64,000 bases of DNA, taken from positions 12,374,826-12,438,825 of the forward strand of contig CM054062.1 of NCBI GenBank assembly GCA_028641055.1. The letters are read 5' to 3'. Each line of letters opens with the position of its first letter. The first letter of the stretch is position 1. The DNA comes from Alopecurus myosuroides. Lineage: Eukaryota; Streptophyta; Magnoliopsida; Poales; Poaceae. Made by a program: the position numbers and the translations under genes. Below, piece after piece: positions 12,217 through 22,690 of this stretch. The notes beneath the pieces were generated by a model. The model saw nothing but the letters and a program-made list of their open reading frames with translations, was not told where the DNA came from and made no database searches.

Positions 12217-13342
12217 AAGTTTCTTTTATCACTGCCTCAAACACTTTATTCGGCCAATGGGCATCTAAGATAATTATTCTTTTGATAGTGCGCCTGTGCA
12301 CTTTTCGGTATTATTTCCTCGGTTTGTAATACGTTAAAAACCTTAATAGCTTTCGTGGCCCTTCTGGCCTTTTGCGTGAAATTTGATATTTCCTAGCATT
12401 AAACTTTTTGTTGCTAGTTTTTTGACCTTCGCTATTTTTTCTTTTGTGAGACTCGGTTTCCGGGTCTCGGAGGCTTTGACAAGTGGATTTTTCCTAAGTC
12501 CCCAAGACTCGGATTTTTGGGTTTTTAAGCTGGATAGCTAGACAATTTGTTATTTTTTCGAATTCCCAAGTCCCCAAGGCCCGAATTTCCGAGTCTAGGG
12601 ATTGGAGTTTTGTCAAAAGAACAAGTTTGTTTCTGCTAAGGCCCAAAACTTAGAGTTGCTCATGTAGGTTTGAAGTTATGCTTAATATATTTTGAGTTTC
12701 CGGCTGTTAGCCTTATACTCTGCATAACTTGTGGTTTGGATGACCCTTTTGACCTTTTTTTTACTATAAGCCGGTTTTCGCGTGGATGATCAATGCTGCT
12801 ATAACTGCATAAAGACAGGGTCAGGCAAGTCCCATTGGGAATCATGACTGATTGTAATTATACGCTAGCAAAGCATGCCACTTGTTGCGAGTCACATCAA
12901 GCTTAAGCAAGAAAAGTCAAGAAAATTTGGCTCTATTGTCCGGTTATAAGCTTGCAGCCGTACTTAGTACAAGTAATCGGCCCTTATAACTTAATGGCAT
13001 CATGGCCGGGTCTTTGAGTTTGCAACTGTGCTATTTAAGCAATCAGCCCCCAAGACCTAGATATACATAACTTACTAGAAAAACTAATACACTAAGAACA
13101 ACAAATAACACTTACCTGAAGGAAAATAAGAAAACAACATGAAAAAAAACTTGACAAAAGACACACAGAAAGAAACGATATTATTGTTTAACCATCTCTT
13201 TATTGATATGAGAAAAGTTAGGTCAGCAAGCCGCCTCATTAAAAACCCTCCAGTCCCCTTAGGTACCCTGGATAGGAAAAGAGTGCGTCTGAAACCTGCT
13301 GCCTGTTACATCGTGTAATTCCACTTGTGAATCTAGCATATT
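12217..13342. other. A spacer between antisense gene and integrase end, no gene seen
   Basis: About 1.1 kb with only short, unconvincing frames. It separates the 3' ends of two convergent genes: the antisense gene ends at 12216 and pol ends at 13343. It would hold both terminators, but no clear signal can be fixed by eye. Confidence 0.5.
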
Positions 13343-16300
13343 CTAGGTGTAGTAGGGACGCAGCTGAGCCACGTTCCATGGTCTTTCTCTTTCTTGCATA
13401 GATGAAGTTGTATGAGCGGTGTCATTGACAGTAGCCGACTCTTCCCTTGCATCTACCAAGTAATACGATCCATTGTGCAGATTCCGGCTTATGATGAATG
13501 GTCCTTCCCATGGTGGAGATAGCTTGTGTTTTCCTTCCTTTGACTGTACCAGGCGCAGAACCAGGTCTCCTTCCTGGAAGACCCGGGTTTTGACTCGCCG
13601 GCTATGATATCTCCTCAGGTCCTGCTGGTATATGGCTGATCTCTCCAAAGCTTGTTCTTTGTGTTCTTCTAGCATATCCACGGCGTCCTGCCGGGTCTTC
13701 TCGTTCTCCACCTCGACGTAAGCCGACACTCGAGGCGAATCATGAATGATATCACTCGGCAATACTGCCTCTGCACCATAAACCATGAAAAATGGTGTCA
13801 TCTGAGTAGATCTATTGGGTGTGGTGTTAATTCCCCAAACCACTGATGGTAACTCCTCGACCCATGCGCCAGCAGTTCGGATGCACGGGACTCGCAGCCG
13901 TGGTTTTAGTCCACGAAGTAACTCCTGATTTACCCTTTCCACCTGTCCATTAGCTTGTGGATGGGCTACTGAAGCTATGTCAAGCCGGATTCCATTGTTC
14001 CCACAGAATTTCTCCATCTCACCAAGGGACATGTTGGTTCCATTGTCTGTTATTATGCTGTGAGGATACCCAAACCTGTAGATGATTCTTTTTAAGAACT
14101 TGACTGCTGTGATTGCTTCGCAATTGGTAACTGTCATAACTTCCACCCCCTTGGCAAATTTATCAATAGCCACCAAAAGATGGGTCTTTTTGCAGGGTGA
14201 CATGTGGAAGGGGCCCACCATGTCCATGCCCCAAACAGCGAACGGCCAGGTTAATGGGATTGTTTGCAACTCCATAGCCGGCACATGGATTTGGCGAGCG
14301 TACCTTTGACATCCATCGCACCTTGCCACCAAGCGTTCCGCGTTCGCTAAGGCCGTGAGCCAAAAGAAACCGTGCCGATATGCTTTGGCCACAAGGGATC
14401 TTGTGGATGCATGATGCCCACAGTCGCCTTCATGGATATCTTTCAGGATCTGCCGGCCTTCTTCTGGTACTACACAGCGCAAAAAGACTCCTGTTGCACT
14501 CCTTTTATATAACTCGCCATTGATGATGGAATAGCCCTTTGCTCGTCTCAGAATTTGCCTTGCTAAAACCTCCTGTGGTGGTAACTCGCCCCGTGATAAA
14601 TAAGCTAAAAACGGCTCCGTCCACTCAGGAACGGCACGTACCATGGCCACAAGCTCTAAATCCGGGTCTTGGTTAGCCACCTCTTCCTCAGACTCGGTTT
14701 TGACAGATGGCCGCCATAACTCGTCCAGGAAAACATTGGGTGGAACCGGCTCTCTGCGCGAGCCGAGTCTTGCGAGTGCATCTGCTGCCTCGTTCTTTCG
14801 CCTGTCAATATGCTCCACCTCATACCCCGAAAAACACCCGGCAACCCTGTCCACCTCTCTGCGATATGCTGCCATAGTTGCATCCTTCCTATCCCAGGTT
14901 CCTGAGACCTGCCGCACCACAAGATCCGAATATCCATAGCATCGTATCCGCCTGATATTCATCTCCTTGGCTATTCTCAATCCGTGTATTAATGCCTCAT
15001 ACTCGGCCACGTTGTTGGAGCAATCAAAGTGAATTTGCAACACGTAGCTCAGTTTATCTCCTTTGGATGATGTAAGTATCACCCCAGCTCCTGATCCCTC
15101 GTACTGTTTAGAGTCGTCAAAGTGCATCACCCAAGACTCGGAACTTGGTGTCACGGCTGGCATGCTTGTGTGAGTCCAATCATTGATGAAATCGACTAAA
15201 GCTTGGGACTTGATTGCTGACCTGGGCTCGTAGTTGATATGATAATCTCCCATCTCAATGGCCCACTTGGCTATTCTGCCTGTTGCATCTGAGTTTCTGA
15301 TAATATCCGACATTGGAATAGAGCTAACCACTGTTATGGGGTGTTCCTGAAAATATGGTTTCAATTTCCGGCTGGCCATGAAGACCCCGAAAACCAATTT
15401 CTGCCAGTGTGGGTAACGCTGCTTTGCTTCCGACAATACCTCGCTTACATAGTAAACCGGCCTCTGTACCGGGTGATATTTTCCATCCTCTTTACGCTCA
15501 ACAACAACCACTGCGCTAACTGCCCGGGGCCCGGCCGCGATATATAGTAACATGGGCTCCTTAGGACCCGGAGCTGCTAAGACTGGTGCCTCAGACAATT
15601 GTTTCTTTAGTGCCTCGAACGCCTCATCCGCCTCTTGGTCCCAAACGAACTTGTCGGATTTCCTCAGGAGCCGGTATAATGGAATTGCCTTCTCTCCGAG
15701 TCTGGATATAAACCGGCTCAACGCTGCTACGCACCCTGTAAGCTTCTGAACATGCTTCAGATTTTCCGGCTTTTTCAGACTCTGGATTGCTTTGATTTTG
15801 TCCGGGTTTGCCTCGATTCCTCTCTCAGAAACAATGAACCCCAGTAATTTTCCTGCTGGAACTCCAAACACGCACTTTGTAGGGTTAAGTTTCATCTGAT
15901 ACCTTCTCAAATTCTTGAATGTTTCCTTTAGATCATCAATAAATGTTTCAGCTTTCCTGGTCTTGATCACCACAACATCCACATAGGTGTGGACGTTGCG
16001 CCCAATCTGATCCTCAAAGCACTTCTGTATGCATCTCTGGTAAGTTGCGCCAGCATTCTTTAGCCCAAAAGTCATGGTTTTGTAACAGAAAGCCCCAAAG
16101 GGGGTTATAAACGATGTTTTCTCCCAATCTTCCTTCTTGAGCTTGATCTGATGATACCCGGAATATGCATCCAGGAAACATAATAGGTCACTTCCAGCCA
16201 CTGCATCTATGATCTGATCTATCCTTGGAAGGGCAAACGGATCCTTTGGGCAATGCTTGTTGAGACTCGTGTAATCTATGCACATCCTCCACTCGTTACT

Positions 16301-17374
16301 CTTTTTCAGTACTAGAACCGGATTTTCCAGCCAATCCGGGTGAAATACCTCCATGATAAAGCCGGCTGCCAATAGTCGGGCAATTTCTTCTCCTATAGCT
16401 TTTCTTCTCTCCTCGTTCATTTTTCTCAGGCCCTGTTTCACAGGCCGGGACTTAGGATCAACGTGTAAACTATGCTCAGCTAACTCAGTCGGAATACCTG
16501 GCATATCACTGGGTGTCCAAGAGAAAACATCTTGATTTCCACGAATGAACTCAACGAGCGCCTCTTCTTGCTTACTGTCTAGGTTAGATCCTATAGTAAA
16601 TTGCTTGGACGGATCACCTTCAACGAAAGCCACCATCTTTGTGTCCTGTGCCGCCTTGAATTTTGCTCTTTCATCCTCCATATTCGGCCTCTTTAACGTT
16701 GTTCTGTCATCCGGGTCTACTTGAGACCGGTAATACTTGAGTTCTTCCTTTCTACAAGCTTGTTCCGCCATTGCCGCGTCTCCTTCGTCACACTCAGCCG
16801 CTATAACCCGGCTTCCATGGATGGTGATGGTCTGTTTGGGACCCGGGATTTTTAGCTGTAGGTATACGTAATACGGTCTGGCCATGAACTTGGCGTAAGC
16901 CGGCCTTCCAAACAACGCGTGATAGGGGCTGCGCAACTTCACCACCTCAAACGTGAGCCACTCCACTCGGAAATTATCCTTTGATTCTCCAAAAGCGACT
17001 TCTAATGTAATCTTCCCCTCGGGGCACGCCGAGTGACCCGGTACGATCCCGTGAAAAACCGTAGAAATTTTCTGTAGCTGGGACTCCTTGAGGCCCATGC
17101 GTAGGAAAGTTTCCCAACATAGGATATTGATGCTACTTCCGCCATCCATTAACACCTTTTTCAACTCATAACCACTAACTTGTGGCGCAACCACCAACGC
17201 TAAGACTCCTGGGTGTTCTATTCTTTCCGGGTGATCCCTTCTGCTCCATGTCACCTCTTGATCCGACCACCTCATGTATCTCGGAACAGCCGAGGAAACC
17301 GAGTTTACTGCCTTTTTGAGTATCTTTCTATCCTTGTTAGAAGTTCCTGTGGTGTGAATGTGGTACTGGCCCAA
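13343..17374 (-). CDS. Pol polyprotein of A: protease-RT-RNase H-aRNase H-integrase, open but catalytically altered
   Basis: This is one open frame of about 1343 residues. The protease motif LMDGGSSINIL is at about 75-85. RT shows CIDYTSLNKHCPKDPF and FLDAYSGYHQIKL. A first RNase H ends near DWTHT. A second RNase H starts near 750 (MHFDDSKQYEG). The integrase zinc-binding region GDCGHHAS...CDGCQR is near 983, followed by the catalytic core (WGMDMVGPFH, IITDNGTN). Although open, the RT catalytic box reads YVDV (464-467; the changed codon is 15974-15976) instead of YVDD. The second RNase H reads FDDS for the usual FDGS and YGYSD for the usual YGDSD. The product would probably be unable to copy RNA. 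It follows gag in the same frame after a single TAA (17375-17377), so the true N-terminus is uncertain. Confidence 0.85.
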   Translation of the reverse strand: MGQYHIHTTGTSNKDRKILKKAVNSVSSAVPRYMRWSDQEVTWSRRDHPERIEHPGVLALVVAPQVSGYELKKVLMDGGSSINILCWETFLRMGLKESQLQKISTVFHGIVPGHSACPEGKITLEVAFGESKDNFRVEWLTFEVVKLRSPYHALFGRPAYAKFMARPYYVYLQLKIPGPKQTITIHGSRVIAAECDEGDAAMAEQACRKEELKYYRSQVDPDDRTTLKRPNMEDERAKFKAAQDTKMVAFVEGDPSKQFTIGSNLDSKQEEALVEFIRGNQDVFSWTPSDMPGIPTELAEHSLHVDPKSRPVKQGLRKMNEERRKAIGEEIARLLAAGFIMEVFHPDWLENPVLVLKKSNEWRMCIDYTSLNKHCPKDPFALPRIDQIIDAVAGSDLLCFLDAYSGYHQIKLKKEDWEKTSFITPFGAFCYKTMTFGLKNAGATYQRCIQKCFEDQIGRNVHTYVDVVVIKTRKAETFIDDLKETFKNLRRYQMKLNPTKCVFGVPAGKLLGFIVSERGIEANPDKIKAIQSLKKPENLKHVQKLTGCVAALSRFISRLGEKAIPLYRLLRKSDKFVWDQEADEAFEALKKQLSEAPVLAAPGPKEPMLLYIAAGPRAVSAVVVVERKEDGKYHPVQRPVYYVSEVLSEAKQRYPHWQKLVFGVFMASRKLKPYFQEHPITVVSSIPMSDIIRNSDATGRIAKWAIEMGDYHINYEPRSAIKSQALVDFINDWTHTSMPAVTPSSESWVMHFDDSKQYEGSGAGVILTSSKGDKLSYVLQIHFDCSNNVAEYEALIHGLRIAKEMNIRRIRCYGYSDLVVRQVSGTWDRKDATMAAYRREVDRVAGCFSGYEVEHIDRRKNEAADALARLGSRREPVPPNVFLDELWRPSVKTESEEEVANQDPDLELVAMVRAVPEWTEPFLAYLSRGELPPQEVLARQILRRAKGYSIINGELYKRSATGVFLRCVVPEEGRQILKDIHEGDCGHHASTRSLVAKAYRHGFFWLTALANAERLVARCDGCQRYARQIHVPAMELQTIPLTWPFAVWGMDMVGPFHMSPCKKTHLLVAIDKFAKGVEVMTVTNCEAITAVKFLKRIIYRFGYPHSIITDNGTNMSLGEMEKFCGNNGIRLDIASVAHPQANGQVERVNQELLRGLKPRLRVPCIRTAGAWVEELPSVVWGINTTPNRSTQMTPFFMVYGAEAVLPSDIIHDSPRVSAYVEVENEKTRQDAVDMLEEHKEQALERSAIYQQDLRRYHSRRVKTRVFQEGDLVLRLVQSKEGKHKLSPPWEGPFIISRNLHNGSYYLVDAREESATVNDTAHTTSSMQERERPWNVAQLRPYYT

Positions 17375-18811
17375 TTACTTGGGGTTGGCCTGGAAACCTC
17401 CAGCTCCTCCCTGATTGTTACCCGGATTACCACCTCCTGGGTTGCCTGCTGGGGGTGGGCCGTTGCCCGGGTTACCACCCGGACCCGGTCCTGCTCCCCG
17501 GCCTGCACCTCGCATTGCCTTCTGTATTTCCTCATTCTTCCATCTCTGTAAATCCACGCACTGCTCCAGCGAATGATTGGCCGGCTTGCCGTTCCTGCTA
17601 TGGCGCGGACAGGGCATCCTGAAGGCCTCTATATGGTTAGCCGGCCTTGGCGGCCCTTGGTAATTTCCTCCATTAAAGTTTCCTCCGTTGAAATTTCCTT
17701 CTGCTCTGGGCCTTGCAAACCCGGCCTCTGTGTTGGCGACAAACTCGAAACTTCCCTCGTACGGGCGCTTATTCTGGTTGTTTCCATTATTTCCTCCACT
17801 GTTACCCGGCGCAGACCCATTACCGGGTCTTCCACTGTTACTTGCATTAGCTTTGGCTTTCTTGTCATCAACATCCTCCTCTGTTGTATCCGTAGCGGCG
17901 TGCTTGTTGCACGCGTCCATCAACTCTCCCATAGTGACTTCCGAAGCATTCCGACTAGATTTCATGCGTGTTAGCTTTTGCACTAGGGGTATGTGCTTGC
18001 ATGTTTTAGCCATAGCCTGTAGTGCATCCTTTGGCTGAATATCTGTAGACGAGTGGAGTATTTCCATAACCCGGCGCACCCAACTGCGCGCCGACTCACC
18101 CTTCTTCTGGACACATCGTTCTAGATCATCGATTGTAAATAACTTCCTGCACGTCCCATGGAAGTGCTTGATAAACGCAACTTTCAGCTCATTCCACGAA
18201 TTGATGGATTTTTCCGGTAAATTGTTGAACCATAACTTTGCTACTCCTTCTGACATCATTAAGTACATGAACTTGGCTTGAAGATTTTCAGATGCGTTGC
18301 GAATCGATATGGCCATCTCATAGCTTCTTAACCAGGTTTCTGGATCCATAGTCGGCTCATAGTTCACCACTTTACCCGGTTCCTTGAATTTATCCGGGTA
18401 GGGATCGGCTCTGATGGCGTCCGACAAACACTTGGGCCCGGCTAACATTGCCGGTACTGGCCTTACCCGGGAAACGTGCGATCCGGCAACAGGTGCGGCG
18501 GGGGGTGCAACCGCTACCGGCCCTCGTACGGCAGACCCGGCTGTTGCGCGCCTGGCTCGAGAACTGTCCACGATAGCTTGCGCGGCTGATACTGCAGGTG
18601 TTGCTGGTCTACGGGGAGGAGGCGGCATGTGCTGCTGCTCTGCCCTCCGCCGTGCCGAGCTTGTCTGAATATTACCGGTGTTTCCGTTATGCCGGCTCAC
18701 GTACGGCGTCCCATGCATTCCGCTCCTGTTATCCGGGTAATTGGCTTGCTGAGCCACTGCCGTGCGCAATAGATCTATCGCCCGCCGGGTCTCCTCCGCA
18801 TGGGGTGACTC
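17375..18811 (-). pseudogene. Gag of A, C-terminal segment (split by element C)
   Basis: This segment continues gag after the C insertion, with GACTC at the break. It contains a retrotransposon gag core near 18380-18020 (NYEPTMDPETWLRSYEMAI, then KLWFNNLPEKSINSW). A Cys-His zinc-finger-like motif follows (CPRH ... NHSLEQC), rather than the copia CCHC knuckle, and the tail is Gly/Asn/Pro-rich. It ends at TAA 17375-17377, directly followed in frame by pol. Gag would coat the RNA in cytoplasmic particles. The N-terminal half lies 35 kb away at 54208-55452. Confidence 0.85.
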
Positions 18812-20211
18812 TGAAATAACATAGTTCCTAAATCCTATTTTGAGTGTTTGATTACAACATATAGATGGACTAATGTGTTTTGCTATGTGTATTCAGAAAA
18901 GATCTACCCGTAAACATCATACAAGTTGCGGCAATAAGAGAGAAAAGCTTACGGAAAAAGATGCGGAAGAAAGAAGGAGAAACGAAGAAGAAAGGAAAAA
19001 GAGAGAGGAAGAAAAGGGGTGGCCGGCCTACCTGGCCGGGCTCTAGGCCGGGCTGGCGCCAGCCTCGCCGTGCCCCACGCCGGCCCCAGGCCGGGTGCCA
19101 GGCCCGGGTGCTCGGGTGGGGGTCCGGCCTCACCGCACTGCCCCCGCCGGCCCCAGGCTGGGTGCCAGGCCGGGTGCTTTGGGTGGGGGGCCGGCCCCGC
19201 CTCGCTCCCACGCCGGCCAGGCCGGGCGCCCAGGCCGGCCCTCCATCGCCCCACGCCGGCCTCTCCCTTGCTCCACGCCGGCCCAGGCCGGGCCCCACGT
19301 CGGGCCCCAGGCCGGGGTGGGATGCTCCCGGCCCTGGCTGCCCCAGGCCGGCCCCCAGGCCGGGGGGGGTGTTGTAAGGTGGAAAACTGCCCCCAACGGC
19401 CGTATTACACCCACGTATAAAAGAACGCCTCCACCTACCTTTTGGCTTTGTCAATCTCACCCACACTTTCTTACACCACCATTGATTGACCAAGCTCAAG
19501 CTCAAGAACAAGATCTCCACAAATCCCCAACCAAAGCTCGTGATACTTTGGGATTTGAAGGAGACACCACCGATCTACAACTCCATCGAGTCGATTAGAA
19601 ATCCACCCACCCACCCCTTAGGGATCTTGTCATTCTTAGTTCATTGGAGCTAGGAATCTTGTTTCTCTTAGTTCATCGGAGCTCGGAGCCTTGTTGATAT
19701 CCCCGGTGCTTTTATGCCCGTGGATCTTGCTTCTCGGAGTCTTGGAGGCTCTTGGGATTTGGTGAGGATCCTCCAATCTTGTGGAGTGTGCCTCATCCTT
19801 GTAAAGGTTCTAGTTGTCAACCTCAACGGCAACATAGTGATTCGAGCCTATCCACATCGGTGGAAGGACTCGAAGGAGATACGGTGTGGCATTTGAGGCC
19901 TACTCGGTGTTCCACTTTGGTGGCACCGCACCGCTCCAACGGAGATTAGCTTCCATTGGGAAGTGAACTTCGGGATAAATCTCCGCGTCACTATGTTCGG
20001 TTATTCCTCAACTTACCTTTACTAGTTACTACTAGCTTAGTCGTATACTTACCTTGTGCTAGTTGTACTTGCTCAACATATAGGATTGTTCACCTAGTTG
20101 CGTAATCTAGATAATCTATATTTGAGCATTACCTTGTTAACTTGAAAAAGAAGTTAAAATTTGTAGTTAACCTATTCAGCCCCCCCCTCTAGTTAACCTC
20201 TCGATCCTTCA
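18812..20211 (+). repeat. LTR1 (5') of C
   Basis: The U3 block at about 19018-19370 is an array of CCAGGCCGGG/GGCCGGCC palindromic motifs. A TATAAAAG box is at 19416-19423. The LTR ends CTCGATCCTTCA at 20211, directly before the PBS. It supplies the promoter for gag-pol. Confidence 0.92.
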
Positions 20212-20213
20212 AT

Positions 20214-20226
20214 TGGTATCAGAGCC
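20214..20226 (+). other. Initiator-Met PBS of C
   Basis: TGGTATCAGAGCC is complementary to the 3' end of initiator tRNA-Met, the usual primer of copia elements. It sits two bases after the LTR. Confidence 0.93.
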
Positions 20227-20270
20227 TCGTCTCTTTATATAGGCTTTACCGCCTAAAAGAGGAGGTAAGG

Positions 20271-22680
20271 ATGGCCGATGATCCCGTCACCATGGATGGG
20301 ATTCAAAAGCTAATCCAAGCTATGATTGATAGTTCCGAGAAAAAGATGGAGGGACTAATAAAAGAATTGACATCTCCATCTAGACAATCTAGTGAAAAGA
20401 TTATTTTAGATGAACATGGAAAACCCATTCCAACTAAAGAAGCATCCGCATCATCTTCACCATTAAATGGTAGTGATGGAAATTCTTTTGGCTTTGCTTA
20501 TAACAATGCTCCTAATGTTCAACATCCACATGTTTCTCATCTTGGTCCACCTCCTTTGGTGGATCGGCATCGTTTTACTAATTGGAAAGCTTCCATGAAG
20601 TCTTGCATGTGCATCTCTTCAATGCAAATATGGAGAATTGTTGAAAAAGGGTATGAGCCAAAGGACCCCGCAAATCTAAGCTCAAGTGACATCATAGATG
20701 AGAAACTCAACGCTCATGCTTTGCACATGTTGGAGAGGGCAATGGAAAAGGAAGGAGTTGAGCACATCCGGTCCTTCACTAGTGCAAAGAAAGCTTATGA
20801 TGGTCTTGTCAATATGTTTGACGGCAATGTCAACCTCCAAAGGTCCAAGAGGTCAATCATTCAAAGAAAAGTTGAACACTTTCATTTGGGTGATGGAGAG
20901 AACATAGAAGACATGTTTAGAAGACTCAAGGCTCTTGTAAATGATATGAGAGATAGTGGATTCACGGATTGTACGGAGAATTGGGTCAAGGAGAAATTTC
21001 TACTCACCTTGATGCCATACAATTAAAACATGGTGATGAATGTACAAGCAAGGGCCGACTATTTGGACCTATCCCCCAATGATGTCTTAGGTCTTTTTAT
21101 CACTCTAAAGGTCATGAAGCAAACCTCCGATGATGTCATGGCCCGTGTAAACGGAGCAAAGAAAGCATCTCTTGCCTTGAAGGCCAAGGTCATTCCCCAT
21201 GAATATAATGACTCAAGTGATGATGGTGGATCCACTCATGAGGTCTCCAAGAAAGAAATGAGGACATCACATGAAGAATGCTTGGCTCTTGCTCAACACA
21301 AGTGGTGGAAGAAAGGAGACTTTAGATCCAATGCCACCAAGAATAAAGGGAAGGAATCCTCAAGCACAAAGAAAGCAAGAACTTGCTTCAATTGTGGAGA
21401 TTCCGAGCACTTCGTTGCCGAGTGCCCCTTCAAGAGTAGAATTGAGAATGGAGGAAGACTCATCAAGAAATCCACTTTCACTCCCAAGTCCAAGAACTTC
21501 ATCAAGAGAGTGATGGTGAAGGCGAAGAGAGTTCACATCCGGTGGTGAAGAGAGTGATGGTGAAGGCAAACAAGTAGGTATGGCGGCCATGGCTAGGGGC
21601 GTCGTACCTCCTAACTTAAGCTCTCTCTTCTCCAACCCAAATGACCACAAGGGTCCTTCGAGTCACAAGTGCTTCATGGCCAAGGGTATACCCCCAAAGG
21701 TGACTCCTACACTTAAACTTGCTGACTCCTCTATTCCTTCACTACTAAATTGTGTCGAGGAAGACCCTTTGACAAACTTTGTTGAAAAACTCGAAGGAGA
21801 AATTAAATCTATTTTTGTCTCTCTCATGGATCAATTAAGTGAGGCACATGGCCTCATTGATGAACATGAGTAGAGAATAATGTTACTTGAAAAGTTTGCT
21901 CGTGATGATGCTAGTAATATTGAGGAGCTTGAGAAAGCTCTAGATGAATCACATTGCTTAAGAGAAAGCATAGAAGAAACCTTTGCAATTGACATAGCTA
22001 AAGTAAAACTTGATTGTCAACATGCTTTTGCTAAGGTAACGGAATTCATGAGTTTAAATGATGCAACTAACCAAGGTTATAATGAACTCATTAAGGATTT
22101 TGATAAGCTTAAAATTGATCATCGTACTATCTCAAATGAGCTCAAAACCTTAAAAGGAGTAAGAGTTGTGAATGAAAACTCTTGTGCTACTAACCCTTTG
22201 TGTGTCAAGGAAACTCTCATTGAGGAGAACAATAGGTTGAAGGCACAACTCAACAAAGGTCTTGCCACATGCATCCAAGGCCAAAAGAACCTCAATGATC
22301 TTTTGAGTAATCATAAGAGAGTTATTGGCAAAGAAGGCCTTGGTTTTGGTTCCACATCCAAGGTGGCTTACAAGAAGAAGTCAACTCCCTCCACTAACTC
22401 TATTGTTTTTGTGAAGGAGGAGGAGTTGGCTAATGAGGAAGATGAGTTTGATATTATTGCTAAAAATATTGTTCCTAGGAACACTACTACTCACAACAAC
22501 TTTGCGGGAAAATATAACCCATCTTATGTGCTTCTTAAATCTATTAATGGTCATGTTTATGCAAAGTATGTAGGCACCTCATATGGTGATGATTACAAGC
22601 ATGCTATTTGGGTTCCCAAAACCCTTGTGACTAACAAAAAAGGACCCATCCAAAAATGGGTACCTAAGACAAGAAGTTGA
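20271..22680 (+). pseudogene. Gag of C (full interior), broken
   Basis: ATG 20271 follows a purine-rich leader. The copia gag core contains FTNWKASMKSCM and then MFDGNVNLQRSKRSI near 20814-20870. A CCHC knuckle, CFNCGDSEHFVAEC, lies near 21384. The long SIRE-type C-terminal extension has coiled-coil-like helices and ends WVPKTRS. Breaks: TAA at 21024-21026 (GAA in the second copy and in E); a local rearrangement and frame loss near 21510-21560 compared with E; and TAG at 21871-21873 (GAG in E). The terminal TGA at 22678-22680 is shared with E and may be the normal gag end. Gag would assemble the particle and bind RNA. Confidence 0.85.
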
Positions 22681-22690
22681 TTCATTGTAG

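Noticed and set aside
18870..19600. Several overlapping Gly/Pro/Arg-rich open frames on both strands (also 29900-30600 and 6384-6842)
   Set aside because: They arise from the GC-rich GGCCGG palindromic array of the copia LTRs and recur wherever that array is present. No start context or domain supports them.
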